Shown here piece by piece: positions 31,603 to 40,688 of a stretch of 64,000 nucleotides of DNA; within the stretch, counting starts at the first letter, position 1, and the number at the start of each line of letters is the position of its first letter. A model generated the notes under the pieces. That model did no database searches. It saw only the letters and a list, made by a program, of their open reading frames with translations, and was not told the origin of the DNA. A program made the position numbers and the translations under genes. The stretch covers positions 2,620,501 to 2,684,500 of the forward strand of contig NZ_FNTD01000004.1 of the NCBI RefSeq assembly GCF_900104815.1, in the 5' to 3' direction. This DNA comes from Streptomyces misionensis (GTDB taxonomy: Bacteria; Actinomycetota; Actinomycetes; Streptomycetales; Streptomycetaceae).

Positions 31603-34058
31603 CAGACGTTCACCGCCCTGCCGTCGGCCCCGGTGGCCCCGCGCGTGTACTTGGGGTGGATCAACCCGACGCAGCTGTAGGGCAGTTCGGCGACCTCCTC
31701 GACCGGTACCCCGCGCTGCCCGGCGAGCAGCCGGACATGGTCCAGGTCGCGGCCGGCGCCTGCGCGCGCGAGGATCTTCCAGGGCACCCGGCGCAGCAGC
31801 ACCCGGGTGGTCTCGCCGACGCCGGGCTTGACGAGGTTCACGTCGTGGATGCCGTACTCCTCGCTGATCCGCTCCACGGCCCGCCAGCCCGCCCAGGTCG
31901 GGGTGCGGTCCTCGGCCGACAGCTCCTTGACCGCCTCGTCCACGGTGTCGGCGACCTCCGGGAAGCGGGCGGCGACGGCGTCGAGGAAGGCCACCGAGAC
32001 ATCGGCGCCCGCGAGTTCGCGGTAGAACTTGGCGCCGTGGAAGTCGTCCGGGCCGACCAGGTCGGCGCGCAGGACGGTGCGGGAGATCAGCCCGGAGACG
32101 GTCGAGTTGAGGCAGGCGGAGGGGATGAGGAAGTCCTCGCGGGTGCCGTAGGTGCGCACGCAGGAACCCGGGTCGGCGAGCACCGCGATCTGCGGGTCGA
32201 AGCCGGTGACGCCCGTCCTGCGGGCGAACTCCTCGACGGCCTCGGCGAGTTCGCGGGTGATGGCGCCCTTGCCGGTCCAGCCGTCCACGAACACCACGTC
32301 CCGGGGGTCGTGGTGGGCGGCCAGCCAGCGCAGCGCGTTGGCGTCGATGCCCCGCCCGCGCACGATCGACACGGCGTAGTGCGGGAGTTCGAGGCCATGC
32401 CGGAACGCTGCCCAGCGGCGCATCAGCACGCCGACCGGGGTTCCGGCGCGGGCCAGCGACACCAGCACCGGGCGCGGCGACCGCTCGCCGAGGACGGTCT
32501 CGGTCACCACGCCGACGGCCCGGGCGATCCGTGCGGCCGAGGCGTCCAGGGCCGCGTGGAACAGCTCCTGGTAGCGGGCGCTGGGCTGGTACTCCACGGG
32601 CAGCGACTCGGCGTAGTGCGCCCCGCCGTTCTGGACGGCCTCCTCCCGCTCCTCGGTCGGCGCCTCCAGGGCGACGTCCGAGAGGTCCTGGAGCAGCCAG
32701 CCGACCTCCTCGGGGGCGTACGAGGAGAACGCGGGGCCGCGGAGGGGCTCGGGCAGCATGGCCGGCCTTTCGGGAGCGCGCGGGGGCGCGGGGACGTAGG
32801 AGGGGACGACCGCGAGCAGTACGTGCGGCACCTGCGCCGCGAGCCGCGCCAGCAGTCCGTCGGGCGCGTGCAGCGCGGGGGTGTCGCCGGCCGAGTCGAC
32901 GACCGCGACGACGGCGTCGAAGCCGCCGCCCGCGACGTTGTAGGCGTACCGCTCGCCGGGCCCGTCGGCCGGGTCGTCGTGCGCCGGGAAGACCAGGCGG
33001 CTGCGGATGGCGTACCCCGGGTCGTCCACCGCGAGCACGGGCGACCGCGTGGTGGTCGAGAAGCGCACCTCGGCCGTCACGGTCCGCTCCAGCTGGTGGG
33101 CGAGCCGGAGCGGGGCGTACATCAGCTCCTCGGAGCCGAGGACCAGCACCCGCCGGGCCCCGGCGGGCAGCGCCTTCGCGATCCGCTCGGCCATGGCGGG
33201 CAGGGCGGCTTCGAGACGGGCGCGGTGGGCGGGGGTGAAGCCGTGCCGGCCCCCGTCGGGAAGGCCGGCGGGCCAGCCCAGGTCCACCGTCACGGGGGCG
33301 CGGTGCGCGGCGTCCGGCCGCACGTGCGGCGCGGGCCCGGCGCACTCGTGGCGGGCCACCAGCTCCCGCCCCTTCTCCAGCACGCCTTCCGGCAGCAGCA
33401 CCGTGCCCGAGGCCGCGGCGACCAGGTCCACCCGTGCCCCGATCTCCTCGGCGAACCGTGCCATCCGCGCGCTGTCCTCGGCCGACCGCATGTCCACGAG
33501 CGCCGCCACCACGTACCGGCGGCGCGGGTACCGCGCGTGCAGGTCACGGATGGTGTTCAACACCGTGTTCCCGGTGGAGAACTCGTCGTCCACCAGCACC
33601 AACGGCCCGTCGCCCGCCAGCAGTGCGGGGTCCGCGGGCAGCAGCAGGTGGGAGGTGGCGTGCGAGTGCGACTCCTCGAACCCGCCCGCGGCGGCGACCT
33701 GGGCGACCGGCCGCCGCGTGGAGTGGAGGTACGGCGCCGTGCCGAGGCCGTCGGCCACGGCGTGCCCGAGTCCCGTCGCGGTCTCCGCGTAGCCGAGGAC
33801 GACCGCGCGGGCCGCCTCCCCGCCGAGCCGCTCCGCCACCCGCCGGCCCAGCCGCACCCCGTGGCCGTACACCACCGAGGGCGTCTGCGGTACGTGCTTG
33901 CCGAGGACGTTGGAGACCAGCAGGTGGGCCCGCTTGGGGTTGCGGCGCAGGGCGAGGCCCAGCAGGGCCGGCAGCCCGTCGTCGCCGCGGAGCTCGACCC
34001 CGAGTCGCTCGGCGACCCAGCTGCCGGACCAGACCGCGTCGTTCACTGCGTTGTTCAT
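31602..34058 (-). CDS. PRTase-TRSP-StiP-PELOTA fusion protein (ter biosynthetic module)
   Basis: An 818-aa four-domain cytoplasmic protein. (1) A PRTase_2 phosphoribosyltransferase, residues ~30-215, has the PRPP motif LVLVDDEFSTGNTVLNTI. (2) A TRSP domain, ~225-430, includes the name-giving TTRSPVLAVDDPGYAIRS. (3) A StiP (CysP/PRTase_1) domain, ~450-730, has LVSLARAGTPVGVLMRRW and VVFVDGWTGKGAITRELA. (4) A PELOTA RNA-binding domain, ~735-805, has VLLRRVPWKILARAG and CVGLIHPKY. In many genomes these are two or more separate ter-linked genes. The module was proposed by comparative genomics to make a nucleoside-like compound; no reaction is proven. The ATG at 34058 has AAGGAA upstream. Confidence 0.82.
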   Translation of the reverse strand: MNNAVNDAVWSGSWVAERLGVELRGDDGLPALLGLALRRNPKRAHLLVSNVLGKHVPQTPSVVYGHGVRLGRRVAERLGGEAARAVVLGYAETATGLGHAVADGLGTAPYLHSTRRPVAQVAAAGGFEESHSHATSHLLLPADPALLAGDGPLVLVDDEFSTGNTVLNTIRDLHARYPRRRYVVAALVDMRSAEDSARMARFAEEIGARVDLVAAASGTVLLPEGVLEKGRELVARHECAGPAPHVRPDAAHRAPVTVDLGWPAGLPDGGRHGFTPAHRARLEAALPAMAERIAKALPAGARRVLVLGSEELMYAPLRLAHQLERTVTAEVRFSTTTRSPVLAVDDPGYAIRSRLVFPAHDDPADGPGERYAYNVAGGGFDAVVAVVDSAGDTPALHAPDGLLARLAAQVPHVLLAVVPSYVPAPPRAPERPAMLPEPLRGPAFSSYAPEEVGWLLQDLSDVALEAPTEEREEAVQNGGAHYAESLPVEYQPSARYQELFHAALDASAARIARAVGVVTETVLGERSPRPVLVSLARAGTPVGVLMRRWAAFRHGLELPHYAVSIVRGRGIDANALRWLAAHHDPRDVVFVDGWTGKGAITRELAEAVEEFARRTGVTGFDPQIAVLADPGSCVRTYGTREDFLIPSACLNSTVSGLISRTVLRADLVGPDDFHGAKFYRELAGADVSVAFLDAVAARFPEVADTVDEAVKELSAEDRTPTWAGWRAVERISEEYGIHDVNLVKPGVGETTRVLLRRVPWKILARAGAGRDLDHVRLLAGQRGVPVEEVAELPYSCVGLIHPKYTRGATGADGRAVNV

Positions 34059-34074
34059 GCGTTCCTTGGAGGGG

Positions 34075-35241
34075 TCAGCCGGGTATGCCGGCGGCGAGCA
34101 GTTCCACGAAGCCGACGTCCTCGTGGGCGACGCCGAACGCCTCCGCGCGCAGCAGGGTCCGTTCGGCCCAGGCGCGGTGCGGTTTCACCTCGTTCATCTT
34201 GTTCGTGTACACGGACCGGAGGACGCCTCCGCCGCCCCGCTCGGGCCGCAGTATGTCCCGGGCGTCGCTGAACTCCTCGTGGCTGACCACGGACAGCGCG
34301 TGCACGGGCAGGACGTGGGAGGGGTGGATGCAGGTCTTGCCGAGCAGCCCGTTGGCCTGGTCGAGGGAGATCTCCCGCAGCAGCCCGTCCATGGCGTGCT
34401 CCAGCAGCCTCTCGCGCAGTTCGACGGCCTGCACCTCCAGGAAGGGGCTCTGCCGCAGCTGGGGCTTGAACATGCGCTCGGAGTGGCGGAAGTACTCCCA
34501 CACGGGGCCGGTGACGGTGAATCCGGTGCCGTCGGCGCGGCCCAGCATGTTCACCACGTCGGCGATCACGGAGGCGACGACCTGGACGTCGTAGGCGGTC
34601 ATGTCGGGGGCGCGGCGCAGCCCGTAGGAGGAGCAGAAGTCGGTGACGCCGAGGCGGAGCGCGAGGACGCGGTCGCGGTACTTGTCGACGGCGCGGAAGA
34701 TGCCCTCCAGGGTCTCCACGCGCGACTCGCGGTACAGCAGCTCCGGGGACTCCAGGACCGGCATCGCGAACAGGCGGCGGCCGGTGTGGGTCTCGGCGGT
34801 GGCCAGGGCCTCCAGGAAGGGCAGGCCGCGCTCCTCGGTGAACTTGGGCAGCACGAAGCCGGACAGCAGCCGTGCACAGTCGCCGAGGCGGCGTACGAGG
34901 TCGGGGATCTGCTCGGGGGCGCGCACCCGGATGAACAGCAGCGGGGGCTCGGCGGCGGGCCGGGAGCCGAGGTCGGCGAGCTGGCGGACCAGGTTCTCCT
35001 CGCCCGCGGGCACGTCCGCGTCGTCGATGGAGTCCTCCAGGCACAGCACCATGGAGACCACGCCGTTGCCCGCCTGTTTGAGGATGTCGTCGGCCAGTCT
35101 CGGCCGGGTGGCGGGGCTGTAGAGCGTGGCGCCGAGGGCGGTGGCGAGCAGCCGGGCCGGCGAGTCCGCGGTGAACGTGCGGGGCTCCCGGTGGAAGAGG
35201 CGCTGCCGCACCTCGGGGGCGACGTGCCCGAAATGACGCAT
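34075..35241 (-). CDS. HpcH/HpaI aldolase/citrate lyase-like protein of the ter module
   Basis: A 388-aa protein of the citrate lyase beta/HpcH-HpaI TIM-barrel superfamily. LATALGATLYSPATRPRLAD leads into GNGVVSMVLCLEDSIDDADV (acidic metal/CoA region), FIRVRAPEQI (Arg), LPKFTEERG, MPVLESPELLYRES (Glu) and RLGVTDFCSSYGLRR (Asp). It would cleave or form a C-C bond on a 2-oxo or CoA-linked substrate. It is the first gene of the operon; the next start is 16 bases past its stop. The ATG at 35241 has GGGAG upstream. Its presence with PRTase, StiP and HAD is the standard ter-associated set. Confidence 0.83.
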   Translation of the reverse strand: MRHFGHVAPEVRQRLFHREPRTFTADSPARLLATALGATLYSPATRPRLADDILKQAGNGVVSMVLCLEDSIDDADVPAGEENLVRQLADLGSRPAAEPPLLFIRVRAPEQIPDLVRRLGDCARLLSGFVLPKFTEERGLPFLEALATAETHTGRRLFAMPVLESPELLYRESRVETLEGIFRAVDKYRDRVLALRLGVTDFCSSYGLRRAPDMTAYDVQVVASVIADVVNMLGRADGTGFTVTGPVWEYFRHSERMFKPQLRQSPFLEVQAVELRERLLEHAMDGLLREISLDQANGLLGKTCIHPSHVLPVHALSVVSHEEFSDARDILRPERGGGGVLRSVYTNKMNEVKPHRAWAERTLLRAEAFGVAHEDVGFVELLAAGIPG

Positions 35242-35307
35242 AGGACTCCCTCGAAGACGCGTGCCGAACCCCTGGATTCGGTAAAAGGTGGCCGGTAATA
35301 GTACGTA

Positions 35308-35328
35308 GGAACACCTGTCCGGGGTTCC
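35308..35328. promoter_or_regulatory. Inverted repeat in the divergent ter promoter region
   Basis: GGAACACC / GGGGTTCC arms with one mismatch around a 5-base centre lie in the 178-bp gap between the divergent HpcH-like and TerD genes. An A/T-richer patch (35281-35308) next to it likely holds the promoter(s). A shared operator controlling both arms is possible. Confidence 0.35.
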
Positions 35329-35419
35329 CTGCGGACGTGAATTCCCGGTGACCCGGCCGTGTCGGCGGCCGACACCCCCCGCATTGTCGTGGCCAGGGCC
35401 GAGAGGGCAGGATGACGGC

Positions 35420-36157
35420 ATGACGCACGCGATGCTCAAGGGCTCGAACGTCCCGCTGGAGGCCACCACGGTGCGCGCCGTGCTGCGCTGGACACCGGGC
35501 CAGTCGGTCCCGGACGTGGACGCCTCGGCGCTGCTGCTGGGCCCCGACGGCCGTGTGCGCTCGGACGAGGACTTCGTCTTCTACAACCAGCCCCGGCATC
35601 CGTCGGGAACGGTGTGGCGGCTGGGCAAGAAGCGCATCACCGAGGGCCTCACCGACACGATCCAGACAGACCTGGCGGGCGTCGAGCCGGAGATCGGGCG
35701 GATCCTGCTGGTCGCCTCGGCGGACGGGGTCGCCTTCGACCGGGTGCCGAACCTGAGCATCCTGGTGTACGACGCGGCGGTGGCCGACGGTGAGCCGTGG
35801 GCGACGTTCGAGATCAAACCGGAGACCGGCGCGGAGACCGCGATGATCTGCGGGGAGCTGTACCGGCGCGGTGAGGGCTGGAAGTTCCGGGCGCTGGGCG
35901 AGGGCTACTCCAACGGGCTCAAGGGCCTCGCCACGGACTTCGGCATCTCGGTGGACGAGTCGGAACCGGAGGAGCCGGCGACGGTGTCCCAGCCGCTGCC
36001 TCCGGAGCAGCCGGCGACGGCGGTGCCGCCCCAGCCGGCCTACGGCTACCCGCAGCCCACGTCCGCGCCGGCGTACGGATACCCGCAGCCGGTGCCGGCG
36101 GCGCCCGACCCCGGGTTCCGGCTGCCGCCGCAGGGGCCGCAGTTCATCGGGCGGTGA
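35420..36157 (+). CDS. TerD-family stress protein with Pro/Tyr-rich tail
   Basis: A 245-aa protein. Residues 1-~180 form a TerD beta-sandwich (VDASALLLGPDGRVRSDEDF, VFYNQP, TAMICGELYRRGEGWKFRAL, EGYSNGLKGLATDFGISVD). The Ca2+-binding acidic residues are partly different from the two downstream TerD proteins; the D-G-S-V-E-H-T-G-D stretch is absent. Residues ~185-245 are a disordered Pro/Gln/Tyr tail with AYGYPQP repeats, as in signalling scaffolds. The ATG at 35420 follows GGGCAGGATG. Its stop is exactly adjacent to the convergent stop of the TerA-like gene. Confidence 0.85.
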   Translation: MTHAMLKGSNVPLEATTVRAVLRWTPGQSVPDVDASALLLGPDGRVRSDEDFVFYNQPRHPSGTVWRLGKKRITEGLTDTIQTDLAGVEPEIGRILLVASADGVAFDRVPNLSILVYDAAVADGEPWATFEIKPETGAETAMICGELYRRGEGWKFRALGEGYSNGLKGLATDFGISVDESEPEEPATVSQPLPPEQPATAVPPQPAYGYPQPTSAPAYGYPQPVPAAPDPGFRLPPQGPQFIGR

Positions 36158-36883
36158 TCAGGCCTTGGTCTTGTAGCCGCGGCCCCATTGCAGGCCCCAC
36201 CCGTACAGGCGGTCCAGCTCGGCCTGGAAGCCGTAGACGAACTTGACCTCGCGGCGGACCACGAGTTCGCCCTTGACGTTCTCGATGAGCAGGACGGCGC
36301 AGGAGCGGGCCTGGGGGTGGCGTTCGTCCAGGCTGATCTCCAGGCGGGGGCCGCTGCTGGGGTACAGGGTGACGATGGCGTGCGTGCGGTCGAACGCGGG
36401 GGTCTGGTCGTAGATGTACACGAAGACCAGGACGCGTTTGATGGACTCGCGGTGGTCGAGGTTGATGTACATCGTCTCGCCGGAGCCCGAGCCGAACCGG
36501 TCGTCGCCGCTGATCTTGATGTACGGGGCCGCGTTGACGTCGCCCAGGTAGTCGCCCAGCGGCTGGACGACGCCCTTGGTGCCGTCGGTCAGCTCGTACA
36601 GACAGCCGAGGTCGAGGTCGACGTCGACCATGCTCTGCCCGTGGCCCTGGATCTCCGGCGGCTTCAGGGCCTTGAGGGGGTGGCGCAGCAGGCTGGGCCG
36701 CTGCATGCCGAAGTCGGAGCTGCGCATCCGCCAGGTGAGGTTGACGCGCAGATGGCCGGTGGCCGCGCCCTGCTTGCTGAGGGACACCGTGTGGTGCCGT
36801 TTGGTGAGTTCGATGGCGTTGCCGGTGCCGCCCGAGTCGAAGTCGACCGCGCGTGCGCCCAGCAGCCCGTCGAAGAAGCCCAT
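36158..36883 (-). CDS. TerA-like TerD-superfamily protein
   Basis: A 241-aa protein beginning MGFFDGLLGARAVDFDSG. It has a TerD-superfamily sandwich: LRVNLTWRMRSSD near residue 45, VDVDLDLGCLYELTDGTKGV (acidic metal-binding loop), YINLDHRESIKRVLVFVYIY, then RTHAIVTLYPSSGPRLEISL. The C-terminus is KFVYGFQAELDRLYGWGLQW. The length and order match TerA-type proteins, which bind Ca2+ and associate with TerC-like membrane proteins. It lies 88 bases downstream of the DUF475 gene on the same strand, with an ATG start at 36883. Confidence 0.8.
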   Translation of the reverse strand: MGFFDGLLGARAVDFDSGGTGNAIELTKRHHTVSLSKQGAATGHLRVNLTWRMRSSDFGMQRPSLLRHPLKALKPPEIQGHGQSMVDVDLDLGCLYELTDGTKGVVQPLGDYLGDVNAAPYIKISGDDRFGSGSGETMYINLDHRESIKRVLVFVYIYDQTPAFDRTHAIVTLYPSSGPRLEISLDERHPQARSCAVLLIENVKGELVVRREVKFVYGFQAELDRLYGWGLQWGRGYKTKA

Positions 36884-36971
36884 TGCCGCCCCCAGGTCGT
36901 CGTCCGCATGCCGTCGGGGCGGCCGGCCGTGCCCGCCGCCCCGAACGAAGCGTTCCTCACCGGTCAGGGTG

Positions 36972-38111
36972 TCACACCCCGGAGGAGACCTCGGCCTTCT
37001 CCCCGCTGCCGGCACCGGCCGCCGCGAGGGCCCGGTTGCGGCGCACGGAGGACCAGAAGGACAGGGCGATCAGGACGACGCCGACGAGGCCGGTGATCAC
37101 CTCGTTGATCTCGTACTGGATGGTCACCATCAGGATCAGGGCGAGGGCGCCGATCGCGTAGTGGGCGCCGTGCTCCAGGTAGACGTAGTCGTCCAGGGTG
37201 CCCTGGCGGACCAGGTAGACGGTGAGCGAGCGGACGTACATCGCGCCGATGCCGAGGCCGAGGGCCATCATCACGATGTCGTTGGTGATGGCGAAGGCGC
37301 CGATCACGCCGTCGAAGGAGAAGGACGCGTCCAGGACCTCCAGGTAGAGGAACATGAAGAACGCGGCCTGGCCGGCCAGCAGGACGGCCGACTTCTTCTT
37401 GCCGGTGCGGGCGGCCTCTTCCTCCTCCTCGTGCTCGCGCTCCTCCTCTTCCTCCAGGCGTTCCTCGAAGAAGCCGGAGAGACCTCCGACGATCATGTAG
37501 GTGATCAGGCCGGCGATGCCGGAGATCAGGACCGTCTGCGCCTTGTCGGCGTGGATGCCGCCGTGCTGGTGGGCCTGGGTGGCGAAGGTGAAGGAGGTGA
37601 TCAGCAGCACGATCAGGGCGATGCAGACCGACAGCATGTCGACCTTGCCGAGCTTGGCCAGGGGCCGCTCGATCCAGCGCAGCCACTGTATGTCGCGGTC
37701 CTCGAAGATGAAGTCCAGGAAGATCATCAGCAGGAACATGCCGCCGAAGGCCGCGATCGCCGGGTGGGCGTCGGTGACCAGCTGCTGGTAGCGGTCCTTG
37801 TCGGCGAAGGCCAGGTGGACCGCGTCGATCGGGTTGAGCTTGGCGGTGATGGCGACGATCACGACGGGGAAGACCAGTCGCATGCCGAAGACGGCGATGA
37901 GCACGCCGACCGTGAGGAAGATCTTCTGCCAGAAGGCGTTCATCTTCTTCAGGATCCCGGCGTTGACCACCGCGTTGTCGAAGGACAGCGAGATCTCGAG
38001 GACGGCGAGGATCGCCACGACCCCGAAGGCCTCCCAGCCCCCGTAGAAGACGGCGGCGACCAGGCCGAGCGCGGTCACCGCGAACGACCAGCCGAAGGTT
38101 TTCAGAAGCAC
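36972..38111 (-). CDS. DUF475 TerC-like integral membrane protein
   Basis: A 379-aa polytopic protein of the DUF475 branch of TerC/Alx transporters. It has paired acidic helices VLEISLSFDNAVVNAGILKK (residues ~39-58) and EVLDASFSFDGVIGAFAITN (~255-275), both with the S-F-D core, plus a very acidic cytoplasmic loop (EERLEEEEEREHEEEEEAAR). TerC-family proteins move or sense metal ions such as Mn2+ and assemble with TerD/TerA proteins at the membrane. The GTG at 38111 has GGGGTAA upstream. It sits between terD genes in one probable transcription unit. Confidence 0.87.
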   Translation of the reverse strand: MLLKTFGWSFAVTALGLVAAVFYGGWEAFGVVAILAVLEISLSFDNAVVNAGILKKMNAFWQKIFLTVGVLIAVFGMRLVFPVVIVAITAKLNPIDAVHLAFADKDRYQQLVTDAHPAIAAFGGMFLLMIFLDFIFEDRDIQWLRWIERPLAKLGKVDMLSVCIALIVLLITSFTFATQAHQHGGIHADKAQTVLISGIAGLITYMIVGGLSGFFEERLEEEEEREHEEEEEAARTGKKKSAVLLAGQAAFFMFLYLEVLDASFSFDGVIGAFAITNDIVMMALGLGIGAMYVRSLTVYLVRQGTLDDYVYLEHGAHYAIGALALILMVTIQYEINEVITGLVGVVLIALSFWSSVRRNRALAAAGAGSGEKAEVSSGV

Positions 38112-38174
38112 TGGTTACCCCATCGTGTTGTGGGGGCGCCTCCCATGAGGGTCTCCCCCGCGCCGAGCACGGCT

Positions 38175-38753
38175 TTACGAAACGTTGACTCCGAAGTCTA
38201 GAGCGATGCCGCGCAATCCGGACGCGTACCCCTGGCCCACCGCACGGAACTTCCACTCGCCCTGGTAGCGGTACAGCTCGCCGAAGATCATGGCGGTTTC
38301 GGTGGAGGCGTCCTCGCTGAGGTCGTAGCGCGCGAGTTCCTGGCCGTCGGACTGGTTGACCACGCGGATGAAGGCGTTGGAGACCTGGCCGAAGGTCTGC
38401 CCGCGCTCGTCGGCCATGTGGATGGAGACGGGGAAGATGATCTTCTCGCACTGGGGCGGCACCTTGGCGAGGTCCACCAGGATGGACTCGTCGTCGCCCT
38501 CGCCCTCACCGGTGAGGTTGTCGCCGGTGTGCTCCACGGAGCCGTCCGGGCTCGTGAGCTGGTTGTAGAACACGAACCACTCGTCGCCCAGCACCCGGTT
38601 GCCGGCACCGCACAGCAGCGCGCTGGCGTCCAGGTCGAAGGGGGCGCCGGTGGTGGACCGCGCGTCCCAGCCGAGCCCGACCATGACGTTGGTGAGGTTC
38701 GGTGCGGCCTTGGAGAGGGAGACGTTGCCTCCCTTGGCGAGCGTGACGCCCAT
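38175..38753 (-). CDS. terD: TerD-family Ca2+-binding stress protein
   Basis: A 192-aa full-length Ter[41 protein letters not shown], the calcium site [20 protein letters not shown], and [20 protein letters not shown]. TerD proteins bind two Ca2+ and confer tellurite and other stress tolerance in a membrane-linked complex; in Streptomyces they also affect differentiation. It is ~65% identical by eye to the next upstream gene product, from which it is separated by 102 bases. The ATG at 38753 is the family start. Confidence 0.92.
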   Translation of the reverse strand: MGVTLAKGGNVSLSKAAPNLTNVMVGLGWDARSTTGAPFDLDASALLCGAGNRVLGDEWFVFYNQLTSPDGSVEHTGDNLTGEGEGDDESILVDLAKVPPQCEKIIFPVSIHMADERGQTFGQVSNAFIRVVNQSDGQELARYDLSEDASTETAMIFGELYRYQGEWKFRAVGQGYASGLRGIALDFGVNVS

Positions 38754-38855
38754 GATGCTGGTCCTCCCCTGACGGTGCTTCCCTGTTGTCCTGCGCGTCC
38801 GGCGCCGGCCGTAAACGGCTCGGCGCCGGACGGAGTGCCGCGAAACGCACGGGCG

Positions 38856-39431
38856 TCAGACGTTGACGCCGAAGTCCTGGGCGATGCCGCGCAGGCCGGA
38901 GGCGTAGCCCTGGCCGATGGCGCGGAACTTCCACTCGGCGCCGTTGCGGTACAGCTCGCCGAAGACCATGGCGGTCTCGGTGGAGGCGTCCTCGCTGAGG
39001 TCGTAGCGGGCGATCTCCTGCTGGTTGGCCTGGTTGACGACGCGGATGAAGGCGTTGCGGACCTGGCCGAAGGACTGCTGGCGGTTCTCGGCGTCGTAGA
39101 TCGACACCGGGAAGACGATCTTGTCGACGTCGGCCGGGACCGCGGCGAGGTCGACCTTGATGGCCTCGTCGTCGCCCTCGCCCGCACCGGTGAGGTTGTC
39201 GCCGGTGTGCTCCACGGAGCCGTCGGGGCTCTTGAGGTTGTTGAAGAAGACGAAATGCTGGTCGCTGACGACCTTGCCGGAGGTGTTCAGCAGCAGCGCG
39301 CTCGCGTCGAGGTCGAAGTCGGTGCCGGTCGTGGTCCGCACGTCCCAGCCCAGACCGACGATGACGGCGGTCAGGCCCGGGGCCTCCTTGGTCAGCGAGA
39401 CGTTGCCGCCCTTGCTGAGGCTGACTCCCAC
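38856..39431 (-). CDS. terD: TerD-family Ca2+-binding stress protein (paralogue)
   Basis: A 191-aa TerD/TerE-type protein: [40 protein letters not shown], the calcium site [40 protein letters not shown] and the C-terminal [10 protein letters not shown]. It is first of four same-strand ter genes (39431 to 36158). The GTG at 39431 has GGAGG 5 bases upstream, an optimal ribosome binding site. Upstream bases contain GGATC...GATCC repeats that could be part of its promoter or operator. Confidence 0.92.
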   Translation of the reverse strand: MGVSLSKGGNVSLTKEAPGLTAVIVGLGWDVRTTTGTDFDLDASALLLNTSGKVVSDQHFVFFNNLKSPDGSVEHTGDNLTGAGEGDDEAIKVDLAAVPADVDKIVFPVSIYDAENRQQSFGQVRNAFIRVVNQANQQEIARYDLSEDASTETAMVFGELYRNGAEWKFRAIGQGYASGLRGIAQDFGVNV

Positions 39432-39571
39432 GAGTCCTCCATGTGGTGTCGAGGGGCGGGGAGCCCCGTCGTGCTTCGGATATGGGATCAACGAACCGAT
39501 CCTAGTGACGGGTTCCCGCCCCCCGCGGACCCTGGACCCGAAGGGCCCCGGATATCGGCCGACCGGCCGAT

Positions 39572-40030
39572 TTAGAGGGTGTCGAGCGCCTTCACGTAGT
39601 CGTTGAGGTCGCGCGCGTCCGGCAGACCGTTGACCACCGTCCAGCGCACCACGCCGTCCTTGTCGATGACGAAGGTGCCGCGCACCGCGCAGCCCTTGTC
39701 CTCGTCGAAGACGCCGTAGGCGCGCGAGACGTTGCCGTGCGGCCAGAAGTCGCTGAGCAGCGGGTACTCCAGGCCCTCCTGCTCGGCGAAGACGCGCAGG
39801 CTGTGGATGGAGTCGTTGGAGACGGCGAGCAGCTGGGTGTCGCGGTCGGTGAACTTCGGCAGGTTGTCGCGCAGCGCGCACAGCTCGCCGGTGCACACGC
39901 CGGTGAAGGCGAAGGGGTAGAAGAGCAGGACCACGTTCTTCTCGCCGCGGAAGTCGGCGAGCCGCACGGTGCGGCCGTGGTTGTCCTTGAGCTCGAAATC
40001 GGGCGCCTTGTCGCCGACCTGGATCGCCAT
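39572..40030 (-). CDS. AhpE/BCP-type peroxiredoxin
   Basis: A 152-aa thiol peroxidase. The peroxidatic Cys46 lies in [19 protein letters not shown] (the P-x-x-x-T-x-x-C pattern), and an Arg occurs later in [17 protein letters not shown]. The usual length for AhpE-type 1-Cys enzymes is ~153 aa, so it is complete. It reduces hydroperoxides in the cytoplasm, probably recycled by mycothiol/mycoredoxin. The ATG at 40030 ([16 protein letters not shown]) has GAAGGGAAG upstream; an in-frame ATG 13 codons earlier is rejected. It is on the same strand as the ter genes and the DUF3052 gene. Confidence 0.9.
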   Translation of the reverse strand: MAIQVGDKAPDFELKDNHGRTVRLADFRGEKNVVLLFYPFAFTGVCTGELCALRDNLPKFTDRDTQLLAVSNDSIHSLRVFAEQEGLEYPLLSDFWPHGNVSRAYGVFDEDKGCAVRGTFVIDKDGVVRWTVVNGLPDARDLNDYVKALDTL

Positions 40031-40151
40031 GTCGTGCTTCCCTTCGGTGGGCTGTTCGGGTGAGAGCACAGCAAACGCTCGGCTCCACCCTACGCAGCGA
40101 TCACCAGGGTTCCCGGACGGGCCGGTGGGATCCGGCCCGCCCGGGCGGCGG

Positions 40152-40589
40152 TCACCGCTTCGACTTGGCCGCCTTCGGCGTGGCCAGCCGGTTGCCGCTC
40201 CAGTCCTTGCCGACGCTCACGCTCTTGGCCGCGGTCAGCCCGGCCGTCGTGGCGGCGTCCTGGATGTCGCTCGGCTCCACGTACCCGTCACGACCCGTCT
40301 TCGGCGTGAGGAGCAGAATCGCGCCGCCCTCCTCGATGTACGTGGTGGCATCCACCAGCGCATCCGTCAGGTCGCCGTCGTCATCACGGAACCACAGCAC
40401 AACGGCGTCGGCCACGTCGTCGTATTCCTCGTCCATCAGATCGCCCTCGATGGCTTCCTCGATGGACTCGCGGAGTTCCTGGTCGACGTCGTCGTCGTAG
40501 CCGATCTCCTGGACCACCTGCCCGGGCTGGAACCCCAGCCTGGCGGCAGGGTTCGTCCGCTCCTCCGCGTGGTCCGCGGTCGCGCTCAC
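40152..40589 (-). CDS. DUF3052 family protein
   Basis: A 145-aa very acidic protein: ARLGFQPGQVVQEIGYDDDV, DDVADAVVLWFRDDDGDLTD, IEEGGAILLLTPKTGRDGYV and a basic C-terminus ending AAKSKR. This is DUF3052, conserved beside aceE in actinobacteria; the function is unknown. The GTG at 40589 has AGGAGG 6 bases upstream, an excellent ribosome binding site. It is divergent from aceE across a 461-bp region. Confidence 0.87.
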   Translation of the reverse strand: MSATADHAEERTNPAARLGFQPGQVVQEIGYDDDVDQELRESIEEAIEGDLMDEEYDDVADAVVLWFRDDDGDLTDALVDATTYIEEGGAILLLTPKTGRDGYVEPSDIQDAATTAGLTAAKSVSVGKDWSGNRLATPKAAKSKR

Positions 40590-40688
40590 GGGTTGCCTCC
40601 TGATCATGTCTTGGTGAATATCTCAGCCACGCGCGTGCGCGAAGCATTGGCCGTAGTCCACACGGGCGGGGCGGATCGCGCAAGTACC

